DNA of 61,653 nucleotides from Caldithrix abyssi. Its GTDB lineage: Bacteria; Calditrichota; Calditrichia; Calditrichales; Calditrichaceae. Of the stretch, positions 51,570-61,237 are shown piece after piece. Both the position numbers and the translations under genes were made by a program. The stretch's first letter is position 1. Each line of letters begins with the position of its first letter. The notes beneath the pieces were generated by a model that made no database searches, was not told the origin of the DNA, and saw only the letters and a program-made list of their open reading frames with translations. The stretch is taken from positions 1-61,653 of the forward strand of contig DRQG01000161.1 in the NCBI GenBank assembly GCA_011369465.1. The letters are read 5' to 3'.

Positions 51570-54500
51570 TTATTTAATGATAGCAAAACGGCCTATTTTT
51601 TCGCCCAACTCGCCCGCATCCACATGAAAAATATAGATACCCGCCGCTATATCCAATCCGTCTTTACTGCGTAAATCCCACGACTGCGCGCCATCCAGAA
51701 TGGTACTGTTATGGTGCAGGGTTTGCACCAGCTCGCCGCTTATCGTATAAATTCGAATGGTACAGGTTTGCGGCAGGTGAATGAAAAAGATACGTCTTTC
51801 TCCCCGTCCCGTAGCATAGAGGCGTGGCGGCTCCCAACGGGCAGCGGCTACGTAAGGATTAGGCACCACGGCAATGTTGTCCAGATCCCGGGCCGCCCGC
51901 TGAAGATTAACCTTTGCCCCTTTAGTAGTAAAACGGTACACATCGCCTGAGCGAAATGGGGTTTTTATCTGTATCTTTAAAACATCGCCGTCCTGTGGTA
52001 GTACGGCTTCCGTACCGGCGGGTGGATCGAGGAAATTAACCCGCCAGACTTCCTTGGGTAAATTACCTTTTTTAAGAATAATACGTACATAATCGCCGGG
52101 TGATATCATACTGTCGCGGGTGGCTGGATTTGGTTCTTCCAGGGCAAAGAGCACTTTTTGGTTTTCATAGGTGTCCCACACCGTAAAGTTAACCGGAAAG
52201 CGAGGAACATACCACCAACTTGTATCCGGCACACCTATACGGATTTCATAACTGGAAGGATACCCCGGTCTGCGTTGTTCAAAATGATAATAGTGGTCAA
52301 CACGGATAGGTAAGTTACAATCACCGGCTATCCAGCCGCTCGCCGCACCGTCCCATTCCACGCTGTCGGTAAAAACAAACAGACGCATACCGTCAAAAAC
52401 CGGATTGGTGTCTTCGGCCCGAACAGCAAACGAACCGGCAATGATTGTATCCGGGCGGGTATCGTCGCTTATATTGATCAGATTATAGCTGATGGTATCC
52501 TGATGGGTAGTATCATCAAAGGCTATCTGAAAAATTTCTCCATCCCTGATTTTTAGAGGGTCCAAAATATCCAACCAAACATTACCCGTGCCAACACCCG
52601 TCACATGTTGTATAGAATCCTGTACCCCGCCATCGCTGTAACCGGCTGCCGGCGCCTGCGGAGTTACTTCCACCGTATTTTTGTCCAACGTTACGTTGCC
52701 ATTGATATCGCGAACAATAATACGCGAGCATTCCGAGGGCAGCATGTTCAATTCGGCATTCCCGCGATCGTAAGAAACCACCGCATAGTAGTAGGTTTTT
52801 CCATTGATCACATTGGTATCCACCCATGCATGCCGAAGGCCTTTATTCTCCCCCATAAAAATTTTGATCCCCTGGTAATCCAAGGGGAAGAAACCCTTTA
52901 CATCGTTACGTAAATCGAATTGAGCCACAGGCTTGAGAAAAGTTTTTTCTCCAAAGGAATTGGTTACAATGCGGGCATCCAGAAACCCGGGATCTGTGGA
53001 TTTGTATATTTTATACCCCTCAAAATCATTGGGTGGATCGGAGAAAGGATCGTAGCTGCTTTCGGCCAGATCATCCCAATAAAGTGTAACTTTTTTATTA
53101 CCGGCAACAGCCCAGACGGTTGGCTTTTCCGGCGGACGGGCAAAATTGTAATTATTGTTATAGATTTGCTGAACCGTTTGTTTATTGCGCTTAATATCCT
53201 CCAGATTTTCACCGAAAACCAGGCACACCGAAAAACGCTCGGTTTGCAGCGGCTTAAGGGGGAACAAACCGGAACCGTACAAAAAGGCAATATTGCCGTT
53301 TTGCAATTTGGTATCAAAATGGCTGTAGGACACCCGATCCCAGATTTCGTTGTCCTTATAAAAAGCCACGCCCGTACCGATATAGAAAACATCGAAGGCG
53401 GTAAGGCCGATCTGATCGGATTCGTCCTTATCGGTAGCGTCAAAATTAGGTTCGCCCGGTGTGGGAACGCCGTCCCCTTCGCCGGTATCTCCTGTTCCGG
53501 CTACCCCGTCGGCTCCAACATCATCATGTTCGATATCCCAATCCCCATCGTTATCGATCAAATCGTTGCGAGCTTCGTCAATCATTTCATCAACAAGACC
53601 ATTGTTATTGTTGTCGATACCATCCGCATATTTAAAACCGATATGCAATGAGGCTTCATCGATAAGACCGTTATTGTTGTCATCGATACCGTTGTCGGGA
53701 ATCTCGCCGATAATCATATTTTCCGTGATCACCGGGCTTCCTTCCTCACCATCGCCGTCGTCATCGATACGGTTGAACGGGTTGCCGGGACTTTCCAGAA
53801 AAGCATAACCGCAGTAGCCCGTCGGGCCCCATCCGCCTTCACCCAGCCCGTTGGTATCCCAGGAATACGTGATGTCGTTATTCAGATCAAAAGATGCATT
53901 ATCGTCGTTGGAATCGAACTGTCCGCCCACGCCCACGTCCACGTACATTCCGAAAATCATTTTATTATATTGAGTTGTACCTTCGTTTGTGATGTCGTAG
54001 TGCCAAAATATAAGATCCTCGGCCAGTACATTAGACCACTGAAAGCCGCGTACGCCCACCTTCAAAGCCAGGCCGCGTCGCGTGCGATCGGTAGAATCCG
54101 GGTAAAAATTTTGTGCATCATCCGCGTCATCATCCATTACAAAATAGCTTTCCTGGTCGGCATTGGTGCGTTTACCAAAGTATCCGTTCCAGTAGCCATC
54201 CCAGGCGTCATTCTTATCGGCCCAGGATTCCGGCCAGGAAATAGGCAAATCGCTCATGGCGATAAAATCCTGTGTAGGATTGGCATATCCAGGCCTTGGT
54301 TGCCAGCCTCGTTCCACTCCCTCCGGGGATATATCCATTAATTCGCGATAACCCGCTTCACAGATATGAATGGTCTGTCCGTTTTCATCTTTCACTTCAG
54401 TGACAACTAACGGCGTTATGCCGTCCATATACGAATGGTTGGTACCCTTGGGCCAAACCCCCGATGGCTGGCGCCCCCACCAGGCTACCTCGCCGAAATT

Positions 54501-54671
54501 GTAAAACAGGGTTTCTACCAAATTACCGTTGTGTTTGCCCTCTTTACGGTATTTACGGTTACCGCGTTCTTCTTTGGGAACGCTGCCGGCAAAAACCACA
54601 GCTGCAACCAGCATTGCAATACCCAAAACCGTAATTTGAATGCCTTTAATTTTTTGTCTCTTTCCTGCCAT
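51570..54671 (-). CDS. Large secreted protein with Asp-rich calcium repeats and FlgD-like C-terminal domain
   Basis: 1033 residues with a signal peptide (about 1-29). I recognise no enzyme family. Residues about 290-400 contain repeated Asp/Asn-rich units: NRIDDDGDGEE, NGIDDNNNGLIDE, DGIDNNNNGLVDE, LIDNDGDWD. These resemble thrombospondin type 3 or dockerin-like calcium loops. An Fn3-like domain follows near 505-620 (PPEKPTVWAVAGNKKVTLYWDDL), and the end (VVPNPYVAAARWEPPRL...GRFAIIK) is a FlgD/sorting beta-sandwich. It may be a surface glycan-binding or adhesion protein that works with the TonB receptor upstream and the PorV-like protein downstream. A long plus-strand open frame over the repeats (52920-53651) is an artefact of their composition. 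Confidence 0.75.
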   Translation of the reverse strand: MAGKRQKIKGIQITVLGIAMLVAAVVFAGSVPKEERGNRKYRKEGKHNGNLVETLFYNFGEVAWWGRQPSGVWPKGTNHSYMDGITPLVVTEVKDENGQTIHICEAGYRELMDISPEGVERGWQPRPGYANPTQDFIAMSDLPISWPESWADKNDAWDGYWNGYFGKRTNADQESYFVMDDDADDAQNFYPDSTDRTRRGLALKVGVRGFQWSNVLAEDLIFWHYDITNEGTTQYNKMIFGMYVDVGVGGQFDSNDDNASFDLNNDITYSWDTNGLGEGGWGPTGYCGYAFLESPGNPFNRIDDDGDGEEGSPVITENMIIGEIPDNGIDDNNNGLIDEASLHIGFKYADGIDNNNNGLVDEMIDEARNDLIDNDGDWDIEHDDVGADGVAGTGDTGEGDGVPTPGEPNFDATDKDESDQIGLTAFDVFYIGTGVAFYKDNEIWDRVSYSHFDTKLQNGNIAFLYGSGLFPLKPLQTERFSVCLVFGENLEDIKRNKQTVQQIYNNNYNFARPPEKPTVWAVAGNKKVTLYWDDLAESSYDPFSDPPNDFEGYKIYKSTDPGFLDARIVTNSFGEKTFLKPVAQFDLRNDVKGFFPLDYQGIKIFMGENKGLRHAWVDTNVINGKTYYYAVVSYDRGNAELNMLPSECSRIIVRDINGNVTLDKNTVEVTPQAPAAGYSDGGVQDSIQHVTGVGTGNVWLDILDPLKIRDGEIFQIAFDDTTHQDTISYNLINISDDTRPDTIIAGSFAVRAEDTNPVFDGMRLFVFTDSVEWDGAASGWIAGDCNLPIRVDHYYHFEQRRPGYPSSYEIRIGVPDTSWWYVPRFPVNFTVWDTYENQKVLFALEEPNPATRDSMISPGDYVRIILKKGNLPKEVWRVNFLDPPAGTEAVLPQDGDVLKIQIKTPFRSGDVYRFTTKGAKVNLQRAARDLDNIAVVPNPYVAAARWEPPRLYATGRGERRIFFIHLPQTCTIRIYTISGELVQTLHHNSTILDGAQSWDLRSKDGLDIAAGIYIFHVDAGELGEKIGRFAIIK

Positions 54672-54698
54672 AAATACCTTTTCATTTTCCGCTGTAAT

Positions 54699-57359
54699 CT
54701 ATCGAATGGTAAATGTAAAACCGAGCAAAATTTTACGCGGTTCGGAATAAAAATCCGGACGTTTCAGCCAATCGTCCAGTGTGTTAACCACGGTTTGACG
54801 GTTGCCCAAAAAATGTTTAACCAGTGAATAGCCGGCCCGGCCGGTATCGTTGTACACTGTTACCTCATTTTGCCGGTCAAACAGGTTGTAAATCTTTATA
54901 AAAAATATAAGAGAGTGCCCCCATGGTTTCCACTCTTTGGAAAAGCGCAAATCCACATTATAGTTAAAAGGTTTGCGTCCGCTGTTTTCGAAAGTAGCCT
55001 CCAAATTCTGGATGGCCGGCGTATAGGGCAGTCCACTCTGAAACTGGCCGATCAAACCCAGGGTAAACCAATCCGGATGGTTGAAAGAGAACGATGCGTT
55101 GAGGGTGTGCCGCTGATCCCAATCCAAAGGTACCACCTGTATGTTGGATTGACGCGGGGGATCGGCCTGATTGTTATAGAATACGGTATTGGGATCGGAA
55201 GCGTTACCCTCAGCGATCTGAAAAGTATAGTCGATGGAAGCGTAAAAATAATCGGACGAAGTGGCCCGTTTTTTAAAGGATACTGTCACACCCTTGATGT
55301 TGCCATAGTCACGGTTTTCGTAGCGGGCGTAACGGTCTCCCAATACATAGGTTTCGTATATATTGGTTCCCAAAAGGTTGCGCACATCCTTATAAAAACC
55401 TGTTACATGAAGGGCAAACTGTCCCATAAATTCCTGCTGCAAGCCCAATTCATAGATGGTGGTGGACTGTGGTTTGAGTTCGGCGTTGCCCATTAATGTA
55501 TTCAAACCTCCGGGAGCCACGGCAAAACGCGGGTTCAAATACAGATACTGCAAATCCGGTATCTGAAAAAAATGCCCGTAGGAAGCATGAATCACACCCT
55601 CAGCTGAGATAGGGAACGCCAGCCCCAATCGTGGGCTGAATTGATGCTGAGGCTGTGCATCTCTATAGGCGTTTTCTCTCGGTCGGTAGGTATTGCCGGG
55701 ATCGCGCAGGTCGAGCGGCACCTTTCCTTTGGAATCAAAATAATCGTACCGCAAACCGACGTTTACGGTTAAGTTTTGCAACTCTATTTTATCCTGTACA
55801 TAGGCCGCTAATTCCAACGGTGTATGTTTATACTGCCCTTTGTTAAAAAATGCCGCACTGCTGAAAATACCGCTTTCCCTGCCCTTGTATCTGGCTTCCC
55901 TGTTTTCCACCTTAATCTCGTTAAATTTCACTTCCAGGCCGGCTTTTACCAAATGCCGCTTGGTAACCTGCGAGGTGATATCGAAACGACCTGCCGTAAC
56001 TGCGGTGTTACGATAAAAGTGTTCCATATTGGTTCCGCCGGTGAGAAAGCTGTAAGCATCCTCACGATTGCGCAGTAACTCGGGATTTTGGTATCTGGGA
56101 TCATCCGGGTCTTCATACAAATAAGAACGCAGGTCGAAAGCGTAGCGGGAAAATTTCAGGGTGTAAAAGGTCTGCGCCGAAAGGGTATGGTTAACGGACA
56201 AAATATGCGTATAACCGTATTCATGATTCGTCAAATCGCCATCGGGATTGTATTTGTACAAATGATTGTAGTAGCGGCTGTCCTTCATATTGCCTAAAAA
56301 ATTGTATGCCAGGTTGAGAGTTGGCGTAATTTTAAAAATCAGCTTAAAATTTGCATAGTACTGATCGATAAAATTCATAGGTACGGGCGCGTAATCCCCG
56401 GTTTCTTCATAATAGAAGGCGTTGGGAGTAAAGACCGACGAATCCGATGTATTAAAGCGACGGATGCCATACATCCATCCTTCGTTATAATATTTTCTCA
56501 GAGAAGTATAGAAACTTAATCGATCTTTGAAAAAGGGGATTGGCCCGGTTACATGGATTTGTACATTATAGATATCTTTGGGACTATGTTCGTCCAAATG
56601 TGGATATAGCTCGATGTTGTCGCTGAAGTAATCACCGGTGTACATGGTAATGCCGGCATTTAAAACCGGCTCGGGGTTTTTTGTCACCACTTCAACCACA
56701 CCGGACATCACTTTACCATACTCCGCGTTGAAAGTGCCGCTGATCACTTTAAGTTCCTGGATGGCTTCCTGATTCACATTAACGGCCAAACCGCCGTTAA
56801 AGGGATCGGAAACCGAAACGCCGTCTATCATATAGGCCACCTCGTTGGCCCGGCCGCCGCGAATATGAAAGCCGCCTCGGCTGTCCACAACCACACCGGC
56901 CTGTAATTGCAGAACATCCTGCATACTTTCCACCGGAATCGTTTTAATTTCCGTTGCCGTAACCGTGGACGAAGAAGCGGTCAAATCCTTTTGGATAAGC
57001 GGTTGTTCGGCCTCCACCACAATAGTCTCCGATTCCAATATAGCCGGTTCCAGTTTAAAATCGATACGGGTGGTCTTATCTAATGAAACGCGCACATTAG
57101 TGATTTCAACTTCGCGGTATCCCACCATCAAAGCATGAAGCGTGTACACACCTGGGGCTACGTTAAGAATTATATAATCTCCTTCGGCATCACTGGCCGC
57201 GCCAAGCGGCAGTTCATTCAGGAAAATATTGGCCCCAGCCAATGGATTACCGTTAGCTGCGTCCGTAACCCGGCCGGCGATTTTACCTGTTTGTCCGCCG
57301 TACAGCGAAACCGCAAAAAGAAAAATGAGTATGATAGAAAATCGACTTCTTTGTATCAT
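54699..57359 (-). CDS. TonB-dependent outer-membrane receptor with carboxypeptidase-like N-terminal domain
   Basis: 886 residues, signal peptide about 1-22. A CarboxypepD_reg-like domain (about 25-110, KIAGRVTDAANGNPLAGANIFL) precedes the plug (about 120-235: TIPVESMQDVLQLQAGVV, GFHIRGGRANEVAYMIDGVSV) and the 22-strand barrel that ends FYSEPRKILLGFTFTIR. It takes up a ligand in a TonB-dependent way across the outer membrane; given the neighbours, an oligosaccharide is likely. No SusD-like partner is present. A strong hairpin (57397-57423) lies in the 84-base gap upstream. Confidence 0.9.
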   Translation of the reverse strand: MIQRSRFSIILIFLFAVSLYGGQTGKIAGRVTDAANGNPLAGANIFLNELPLGAASDAEGDYIILNVAPGVYTLHALMVGYREVEITNVRVSLDKTTRIDFKLEPAILESETIVVEAEQPLIQKDLTASSSTVTATEIKTIPVESMQDVLQLQAGVVVDSRGGFHIRGGRANEVAYMIDGVSVSDPFNGGLAVNVNQEAIQELKVISGTFNAEYGKVMSGVVEVVTKNPEPVLNAGITMYTGDYFSDNIELYPHLDEHSPKDIYNVQIHVTGPIPFFKDRLSFYTSLRKYYNEGWMYGIRRFNTSDSSVFTPNAFYYEETGDYAPVPMNFIDQYYANFKLIFKITPTLNLAYNFLGNMKDSRYYNHLYKYNPDGDLTNHEYGYTHILSVNHTLSAQTFYTLKFSRYAFDLRSYLYEDPDDPRYQNPELLRNREDAYSFLTGGTNMEHFYRNTAVTAGRFDITSQVTKRHLVKAGLEVKFNEIKVENREARYKGRESGIFSSAAFFNKGQYKHTPLELAAYVQDKIELQNLTVNVGLRYDYFDSKGKVPLDLRDPGNTYRPRENAYRDAQPQHQFSPRLGLAFPISAEGVIHASYGHFFQIPDLQYLYLNPRFAVAPGGLNTLMGNAELKPQSTTIYELGLQQEFMGQFALHVTGFYKDVRNLLGTNIYETYVLGDRYARYENRDYGNIKGVTVSFKKRATSSDYFYASIDYTFQIAEGNASDPNTVFYNNQADPPRQSNIQVVPLDWDQRHTLNASFSFNHPDWFTLGLIGQFQSGLPYTPAIQNLEATFENSGRKPFNYNVDLRFSKEWKPWGHSLIFFIKIYNLFDRQNEVTVYNDTGRAGYSLVKHFLGNRQTVVNTLDDWLKRPDFYSEPRKILLGFTFTIR

Positions 57360-57396
57360 CCGTTATTCTGATGTAATTATTGGATATTTTAAAGAA

Positions 57397-57423
57397 TCGT
57401 CCGGCGGGTTATCCGCCGGACGA
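57397..57423 (-). terminator. Strong hairpin between the CBM9 gene and the TonB receptor gene
   Basis: TCGTCCGGCGG at 57397-57407 and CCGCCGGACGA at 57413-57423 form a perfect 11-base-pair stem with a 5-base loop. It lies upstream of the TonB receptor start as read on the minus strand, 20 bases downstream of the CBM9 stop, and is followed by a weak TTCTTT tail. It could partly terminate the transcript or protect the 3' end of the CBM9 messenger. Confidence 0.6.
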
Positions 57424-57443
57424 CATTATCCGCACAGAAACAT

Positions 57444-59204
57444 TTATTTGAGAAGCATCATTTTCCGCGCCTGCGTAAATTCGGGTGTACTCAATTTGTA
57501 AAAATACACGCCGCTTACCACCGAATTCCCCCGGCTATCTTTACCGTTCCATACAATATTATGCTCGCCGGCTTTCAGTTCATCTTGTACTAAAGTAGCA
57601 ATCTTTTTCCCCAATATATTGTAAATTTCCAGAGAAACGTTGGTTTTTTGGGGGATGTAAAACGAAACCGTGGTCGAGGGGTTAAAAGGATTGGGATAAT
57701 TCTGATCCAGACGATAGGCGTTTATCAGTTCCGGATTATTATCCTGCCCGATTGCCGTTTTTGTGGAAAGCACCACATCACGATAGAGATAATACTTTTC
57801 GAAATTCACATCAGCCCATTGCGTGCCCCACCAGTTGGGAGCGTAATCGGAAATATGCTCATCATAAGCATCGGCGGAGGCATAATCCATATCCCAGATA
57901 ACCACGCTCAATTTCACCGTATCCCCTACGCTGTACCCATAATAATCCGTATGCACTACCACTTCAAGCGAATATCCGGCATCCGGACCGTTCGTTTCGG
58001 TATGGGTTACGGTACCTTCCGGCTCGTATGATGCGCCTTCGGCTGAACCGGTGGGTGCGCTGCCGCCTAATTGAAATTCGGCCCCGGCACCCTGTGTATT
58101 GCCAAAATACATATTCTTTATTTCCATTCGATTCGTCGGACGCGATTCGCCCTTATTGGTCATCCATAAAAACAATCCGTCCGCTTCCCAACCCGGCGAC
58201 CATTCGCAAACCGAAGAATCGTTGGATTGAACACCGATATACAAATCTGTTCCTTTATGACGAAATTTCACGACAGCCTGGCTTTGATCGGTGTAACCGT
58301 TGGCTGTATCGCCCCATTGCATGTACCAGCCGCCGCTGGAAAGATAGGAACCCTTTCCTACAACAACTGAATCCGCGCCGCTCCAGAAGTCTTCCGTAAG
58401 CTGTCCGTCCAAAGTGATATCTGTATCGGTAGCAAAGGCATTTTTAAGGGGAGGATCGGCCAAACGCAGATAACGGTAAACACCGCCCCATTCGCTGCCC
58501 CACCAGGATTTATAATAGGAACCAATATTCCATTCTTCTCCTGAAGTACCGGTCTGTTTATCGGGATCGAAAATATTAATGATTAGCCGTACATCAAGAT
58601 CATCTTCGGTAAAGCCCAACTCCGCCAGATGCACAACCAGTTCGGCTGTATAGCCGGCGTCGATTTGTGAGGTGTCGTTAACCACCGTTCCGGCTTTTTT
58701 AGTGCCCGCACCTTCCCCGGAGCCAGCCTGACTTTCCTCATATACAATATCCGGGTCGGTGCCGCTGGCGTTAAAATACAGCTTAAATTCTTTATCGGAG
58801 CCTGTGGCGTCGGTTATTTTCATGAATAAACCATCGCCTTCCCAGCTTCCGCCCCATTTGTTAACATATTTGTCGTCCGAGTCGATTAGAAAATACAAAT
58901 CGGTGCCATAGTGTAAAATCTTTACGATGGTAGTAGTAGTATCCACATAATCGGGATGACCGTCTACCAGCAGATGGTCAGTTACGCCATATTCCACATC
59001 GCCGGGCTCAAAACCGCTGCGGAACACAAGAAAATCAAAACGGCGCTGCCAATCGGTTTCATCCGCCACACCATCTACCGTTATCGGATGTTCCGCCGAT
59101 TGAATTTGCAGATAGGGCGGATCGATGTGCCCCTGTGCGTACAGGCCGGATACAAGCAGTAAAAGAATTGCGGCCAACAGAAAACTTGTAAATGAGTTTT
59201 TCAT
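57444..59204 (-). CDS. Secreted protein with two CBM9-like domains and NPFNP sorting domain
   Basis: 586 residues, signal peptide about 1-23. Two similar halves each look like a family 9 carbohydrate-binding fold: about 30-250 (HPITVDGVADETDWQRRF, then LYFLIDSDDKYVN and DGLFMKI) and about 260-480 (DITLDGQLTEDFWSGADS, LYIGVQSNDS, DGLFLWM). They share the same order of strands and may have come from duplication. The end (YRLDQNYPNPFNPSTTVSFYI...ARKMMLLK) is a sorting domain. There is no catalytic domain, so it is a binder, perhaps of the same glycan. It is the first gene after lacI (36-base gap). Confidence 0.85.
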   Translation of the reverse strand: MKNSFTSFLLAAILLLLVSGLYAQGHIDPPYLQIQSAEHPITVDGVADETDWQRRFDFLVFRSGFEPGDVEYGVTDHLLVDGHPDYVDTTTTIVKILHYGTDLYFLIDSDDKYVNKWGGSWEGDGLFMKITDATGSDKEFKLYFNASGTDPDIVYEESQAGSGEGAGTKKAGTVVNDTSQIDAGYTAELVVHLAELGFTEDDLDVRLIINIFDPDKQTGTSGEEWNIGSYYKSWWGSEWGGVYRYLRLADPPLKNAFATDTDITLDGQLTEDFWSGADSVVVGKGSYLSSGGWYMQWGDTANGYTDQSQAVVKFRHKGTDLYIGVQSNDSSVCEWSPGWEADGLFLWMTNKGESRPTNRMEIKNMYFGNTQGAGAEFQLGGSAPTGSAEGASYEPEGTVTHTETNGPDAGYSLEVVVHTDYYGYSVGDTVKLSVVIWDMDYASADAYDEHISDYAPNWWGTQWADVNFEKYYLYRDVVLSTKTAIGQDNNPELINAYRLDQNYPNPFNPSTTVSFYIPQKTNVSLEIYNILGKKIATLVQDELKAGEHNIVWNGKDSRGNSVVSGVYFYKLSTPEFTQARKMMLLK

Positions 59205-59240
59205 AACATACCTCCAGGTTGGTTAATGGTTTTGGTTTAT

Positions 59241-60275
59241 TTAAGCGATTATCTTTGATGTAGTACCATTGGAACAACCGCAGGACCCCCCGATAATCAG
59301 TGCGGTTGACAACACTTCTTTGTATGGTTGCCGGGGATCGACTTCACCTTTAATCATTTTTAACAAGTATTCCGCGGCTTTGCTGCCGAGTTCCATAATG
59401 GGTATGTTGACCGTGGTCAGGCGCGGATCAATGATTCTGCCTGAAAAAATATCGTCAAATCCGGTTATGGCCACATCCCCTGGGATATTAATACCCGAGC
59501 TGCGGGCAGCATCGTAGGCGCCCAGAGCCATCATATCATTGGAAAAAAATATGGCCTCCGGTTGTTCTTTATTACCCATTAAGCGTAAAAAGCCGTAATA
59601 TCCGGATTTAAAAGAGAAATCACCGGAAACAACCAGTGCATCTTTTAAGCCAAGCCTATTGTCACGCATAGCATCCGAAAATCCCTGAAAGCGGTCGATG
59701 GCTTCCGTATTCTGTTCCGGTCCTTTAACGATGGCGATTTTTCTGTATCCGTGGCCAATCAGGTGCTCTGTCATCAAATAGGCACCGCGGTAATTATCCA
59801 CACCAAAGCTAACAATATCTTTAATTCCCTTACCGCAATTGAGCAACACCAGAGGGTAGCGGCTTTTTGTTTTCAGTTCGATAACGGATTCGCAAATACC
59901 GGGCGCTAAGAGAATGATACCGTCCACCCGTCCGCTGCCCATAAAATCCAGCATAGTTTCCACATCATTGCGTCGACTGTGCGAACTGGATACCAACAGA
60001 TACTGCTTATTCCTGTTGGCCACCTCATCAATGCCGTGGATAATATTCATAAAAAATTCATCGTTCAATTCGGGTAAAATAACACCAATGGTGTCGGTTT
60101 TTCTGCGTGACAAGCCGCGAGCGGTATAGTTGGGATGGTAATTTAATTCGCGTGCCACCTGCAATACCTTTTGGCGTGTGGATTCTTTGATGGGCCCTTT
60201 ATTGTTAAAAACGCGCGAAACCGTAGCGATCGATACGCCGCAACGTCGGGCAATTTCATTGATATTGGTTTGCAT
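59241..60275 (-). CDS. LacI-family transcriptional regulator
   Basis: 344 residues. Helix-turn-helix INEIARRCGVSIATVSRVFNNKGPIKESTRQKVLQVA at about 4-41, hinge ARGLSRRKTDTIGVILPELN, and a periplasmic-binding-like effector domain to the end (typical segments FFSNDMMALGAYDAARSSGI and GDVAITGFDDIFSGRIIDPRLTTV). It likely represses the glycan operon until a sugar binds. Its own promoter overlaps an operator (60353-60383), so it should autoregulate. The tail GGSCGCSNGT is slightly longer and Cys-containing compared with usual members. Confidence 0.95.
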   Translation of the reverse strand: MQTNINEIARRCGVSIATVSRVFNNKGPIKESTRQKVLQVARELNYHPNYTARGLSRRKTDTIGVILPELNDEFFMNIIHGIDEVANRNKQYLLVSSSHSRRNDVETMLDFMGSGRVDGIILLAPGICESVIELKTKSRYPLVLLNCGKGIKDIVSFGVDNYRGAYLMTEHLIGHGYRKIAIVKGPEQNTEAIDRFQGFSDAMRDNRLGLKDALVVSGDFSFKSGYYGFLRLMGNKEQPEAIFFSNDMMALGAYDAARSSGINIPGDVAITGFDDIFSGRIIDPRLTTVNIPIMELGSKAAEYLLKMIKGEVDPRQPYKEVLSTALIIGGSCGCSNGTTSKIIA

Positions 60276-60287
60276 GGCTTTTTACCC

Positions 60288-60300
60288 TGTAAGCGGTTTA
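60288..60300. promoter_or_regulatory. Weak second LacI operator (TGTAAGCGGTTTA)
   Basis: A half-conserved copy of the main operator, 12 bases before the lacI start codon. Its centre is about 66 bases from that of the main site, a distance that allows looping. Confidence 0.4.
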
Positions 60301-60352
60301 TTGTTCTATATTGTGTTTTTTCAAAATGTTAGGTCGCTATAAACATCCTTTT

Positions 60353-60368
60353 ATGTAAGCGTTTACAT
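60353..60368. promoter_or_regulatory. LacI-type operator ATGTAAGCGTTTACAT
   Basis: A near-perfect 16-base palindrome with the central CG typical of LacI-family operators (ATGTAA-n-CG-n-TTACAT). It begins two or three bases after the predicted transcription start of lacI, so a bound repressor would block the promoter. Confidence 0.8.
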
Positions 60369-60377
60369 TTTTTTCCG

Positions 60378-60406
60378 AATATAGACCTCTTTTTTTTCCA
60401 TGTCAA
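60378..60406 (-). promoter_or_regulatory. Sigma-70-type promoter of lacI and the downstream glycan operon
   Basis: On the minus strand: -35 TTGACA (60406-60401), 17-base spacer, -10 TATATT (60383-60378). It sits immediately after the end of the permease gene (stop at 60419) and before the operator, about 95 bases from the lacI start. Confidence 0.8.
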
Positions 60407-60418
60407 GGAAAAAATTTT

Positions 60419-61237
60419 TTAACCCTTAATACCGCCGGACATGATGCCCCGGATATAGTATTTTTGCAATGCTAAAAACACAACGATCACCGGAAGAACG
60501 GTAAGAACGGATCCGGCCATCATTAACTCCGGATCTTTGCTATGCTCGCCCATCAAATTTGCCAAAGCCACCGGAAGCGTGTAGAGGGTATTGTCGGTAA
60601 GGGCAATCAACGGCCAAAGAAAATCATTCCATGTACCCAAAAAGGTGAAAATGGCCAGGGTTATCAAAACAGGCTTGGCCAGGGGTAAGATAATAGTCAA
60701 ATAGATTCGGAATTCACCCGCTCCGTCTATCCGCGCTGCTTCTACCAGACTGTCCGGTATTGACTGCACATATTGCCGTATCAAAAAAATACCGAAAATA
60801 TTAGCCAGACCCGGGATAATCACAGCCAGATATGTGTTGAGTACGCCCATATATTTTAGCATTAAAAACAGAGGCAGCATGGTTACCTGGGCCGGTATGA
60901 TCATGGAGGCCAGCAAGAAAGTAAACAACTTGTCCCGCCTGTGGAATCTGAATTTTGCGAAGGCGTATCCGGCCATACTGTTCAAAAAGAGGGAAACCAG
61001 AGTGATGGTAACCGACAAGAACAGACTGTTAAAAAAATAGGTAACCATATCCAGTCGAAAAAAAAGCGCTTTATACTGAGCAAATGTAACGGTATCCGGA
61101 AACAACCGGGGCGGAAAAACAGAAGAATCACCCGTGGGCATAAAAGACGCCGAAAGCATCCATACAAACGGCATGACCGTAATCAGGCTGGTAACAACCA
61201 GAAAAAGATACAGTGCGGTTTTTTTTGCGGTTTTCAT
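60419..61237 (-). CDS. ABC sugar-transporter permease (MalG type)
   Basis: 272 residues from the Met at 61237 (MKTAKKTALYLFLVV), whose ATG overlaps the stop of the upstream permease (ATGA) and has GAAGAAGG before it; the longer frame from 61336 starts with out-of-frame read-through. Six membrane spans and the cytoplasmic EAA loop VEAARIDGAGEFRIYLTIILPLAKP near 175-200, which docks with the ATPase, mark it as a carbohydrate uptake permease. The end GIMSGGIKG is usual for the family. It pairs with the partial permease at 61234-61653. Confidence 0.94.
   Translation of the reverse strand: MKTAKKTALYLFLVVTSLITVMPFVWMLSASFMPTGDSSVFPPRLFPDTVTFAQYKALFFRLDMVTYFFNSLFLSVTITLVSLFLNSMAGYAFAKFRFHRRDKLFTFLLASMIIPAQVTMLPLFLMLKYMGVLNTYLAVIIPGLANIFGIFLIRQYVQSIPDSLVEAARIDGAGEFRIYLTIILPLAKPVLITLAIFTFLGTWNDFLWPLIALTDNTLYTLPVALANLMGEHSKDPELMMAGSVLTVLPVIVVFLALQKYYIRGIMSGGIKG

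Noticed and set aside
52920-53651. A 243-codon plus-strand open frame
   Set aside because: It is antisense to the Asp/Asn-rich repeats of the secreted protein; the composition of the repeats keeps the other strand free of stops.
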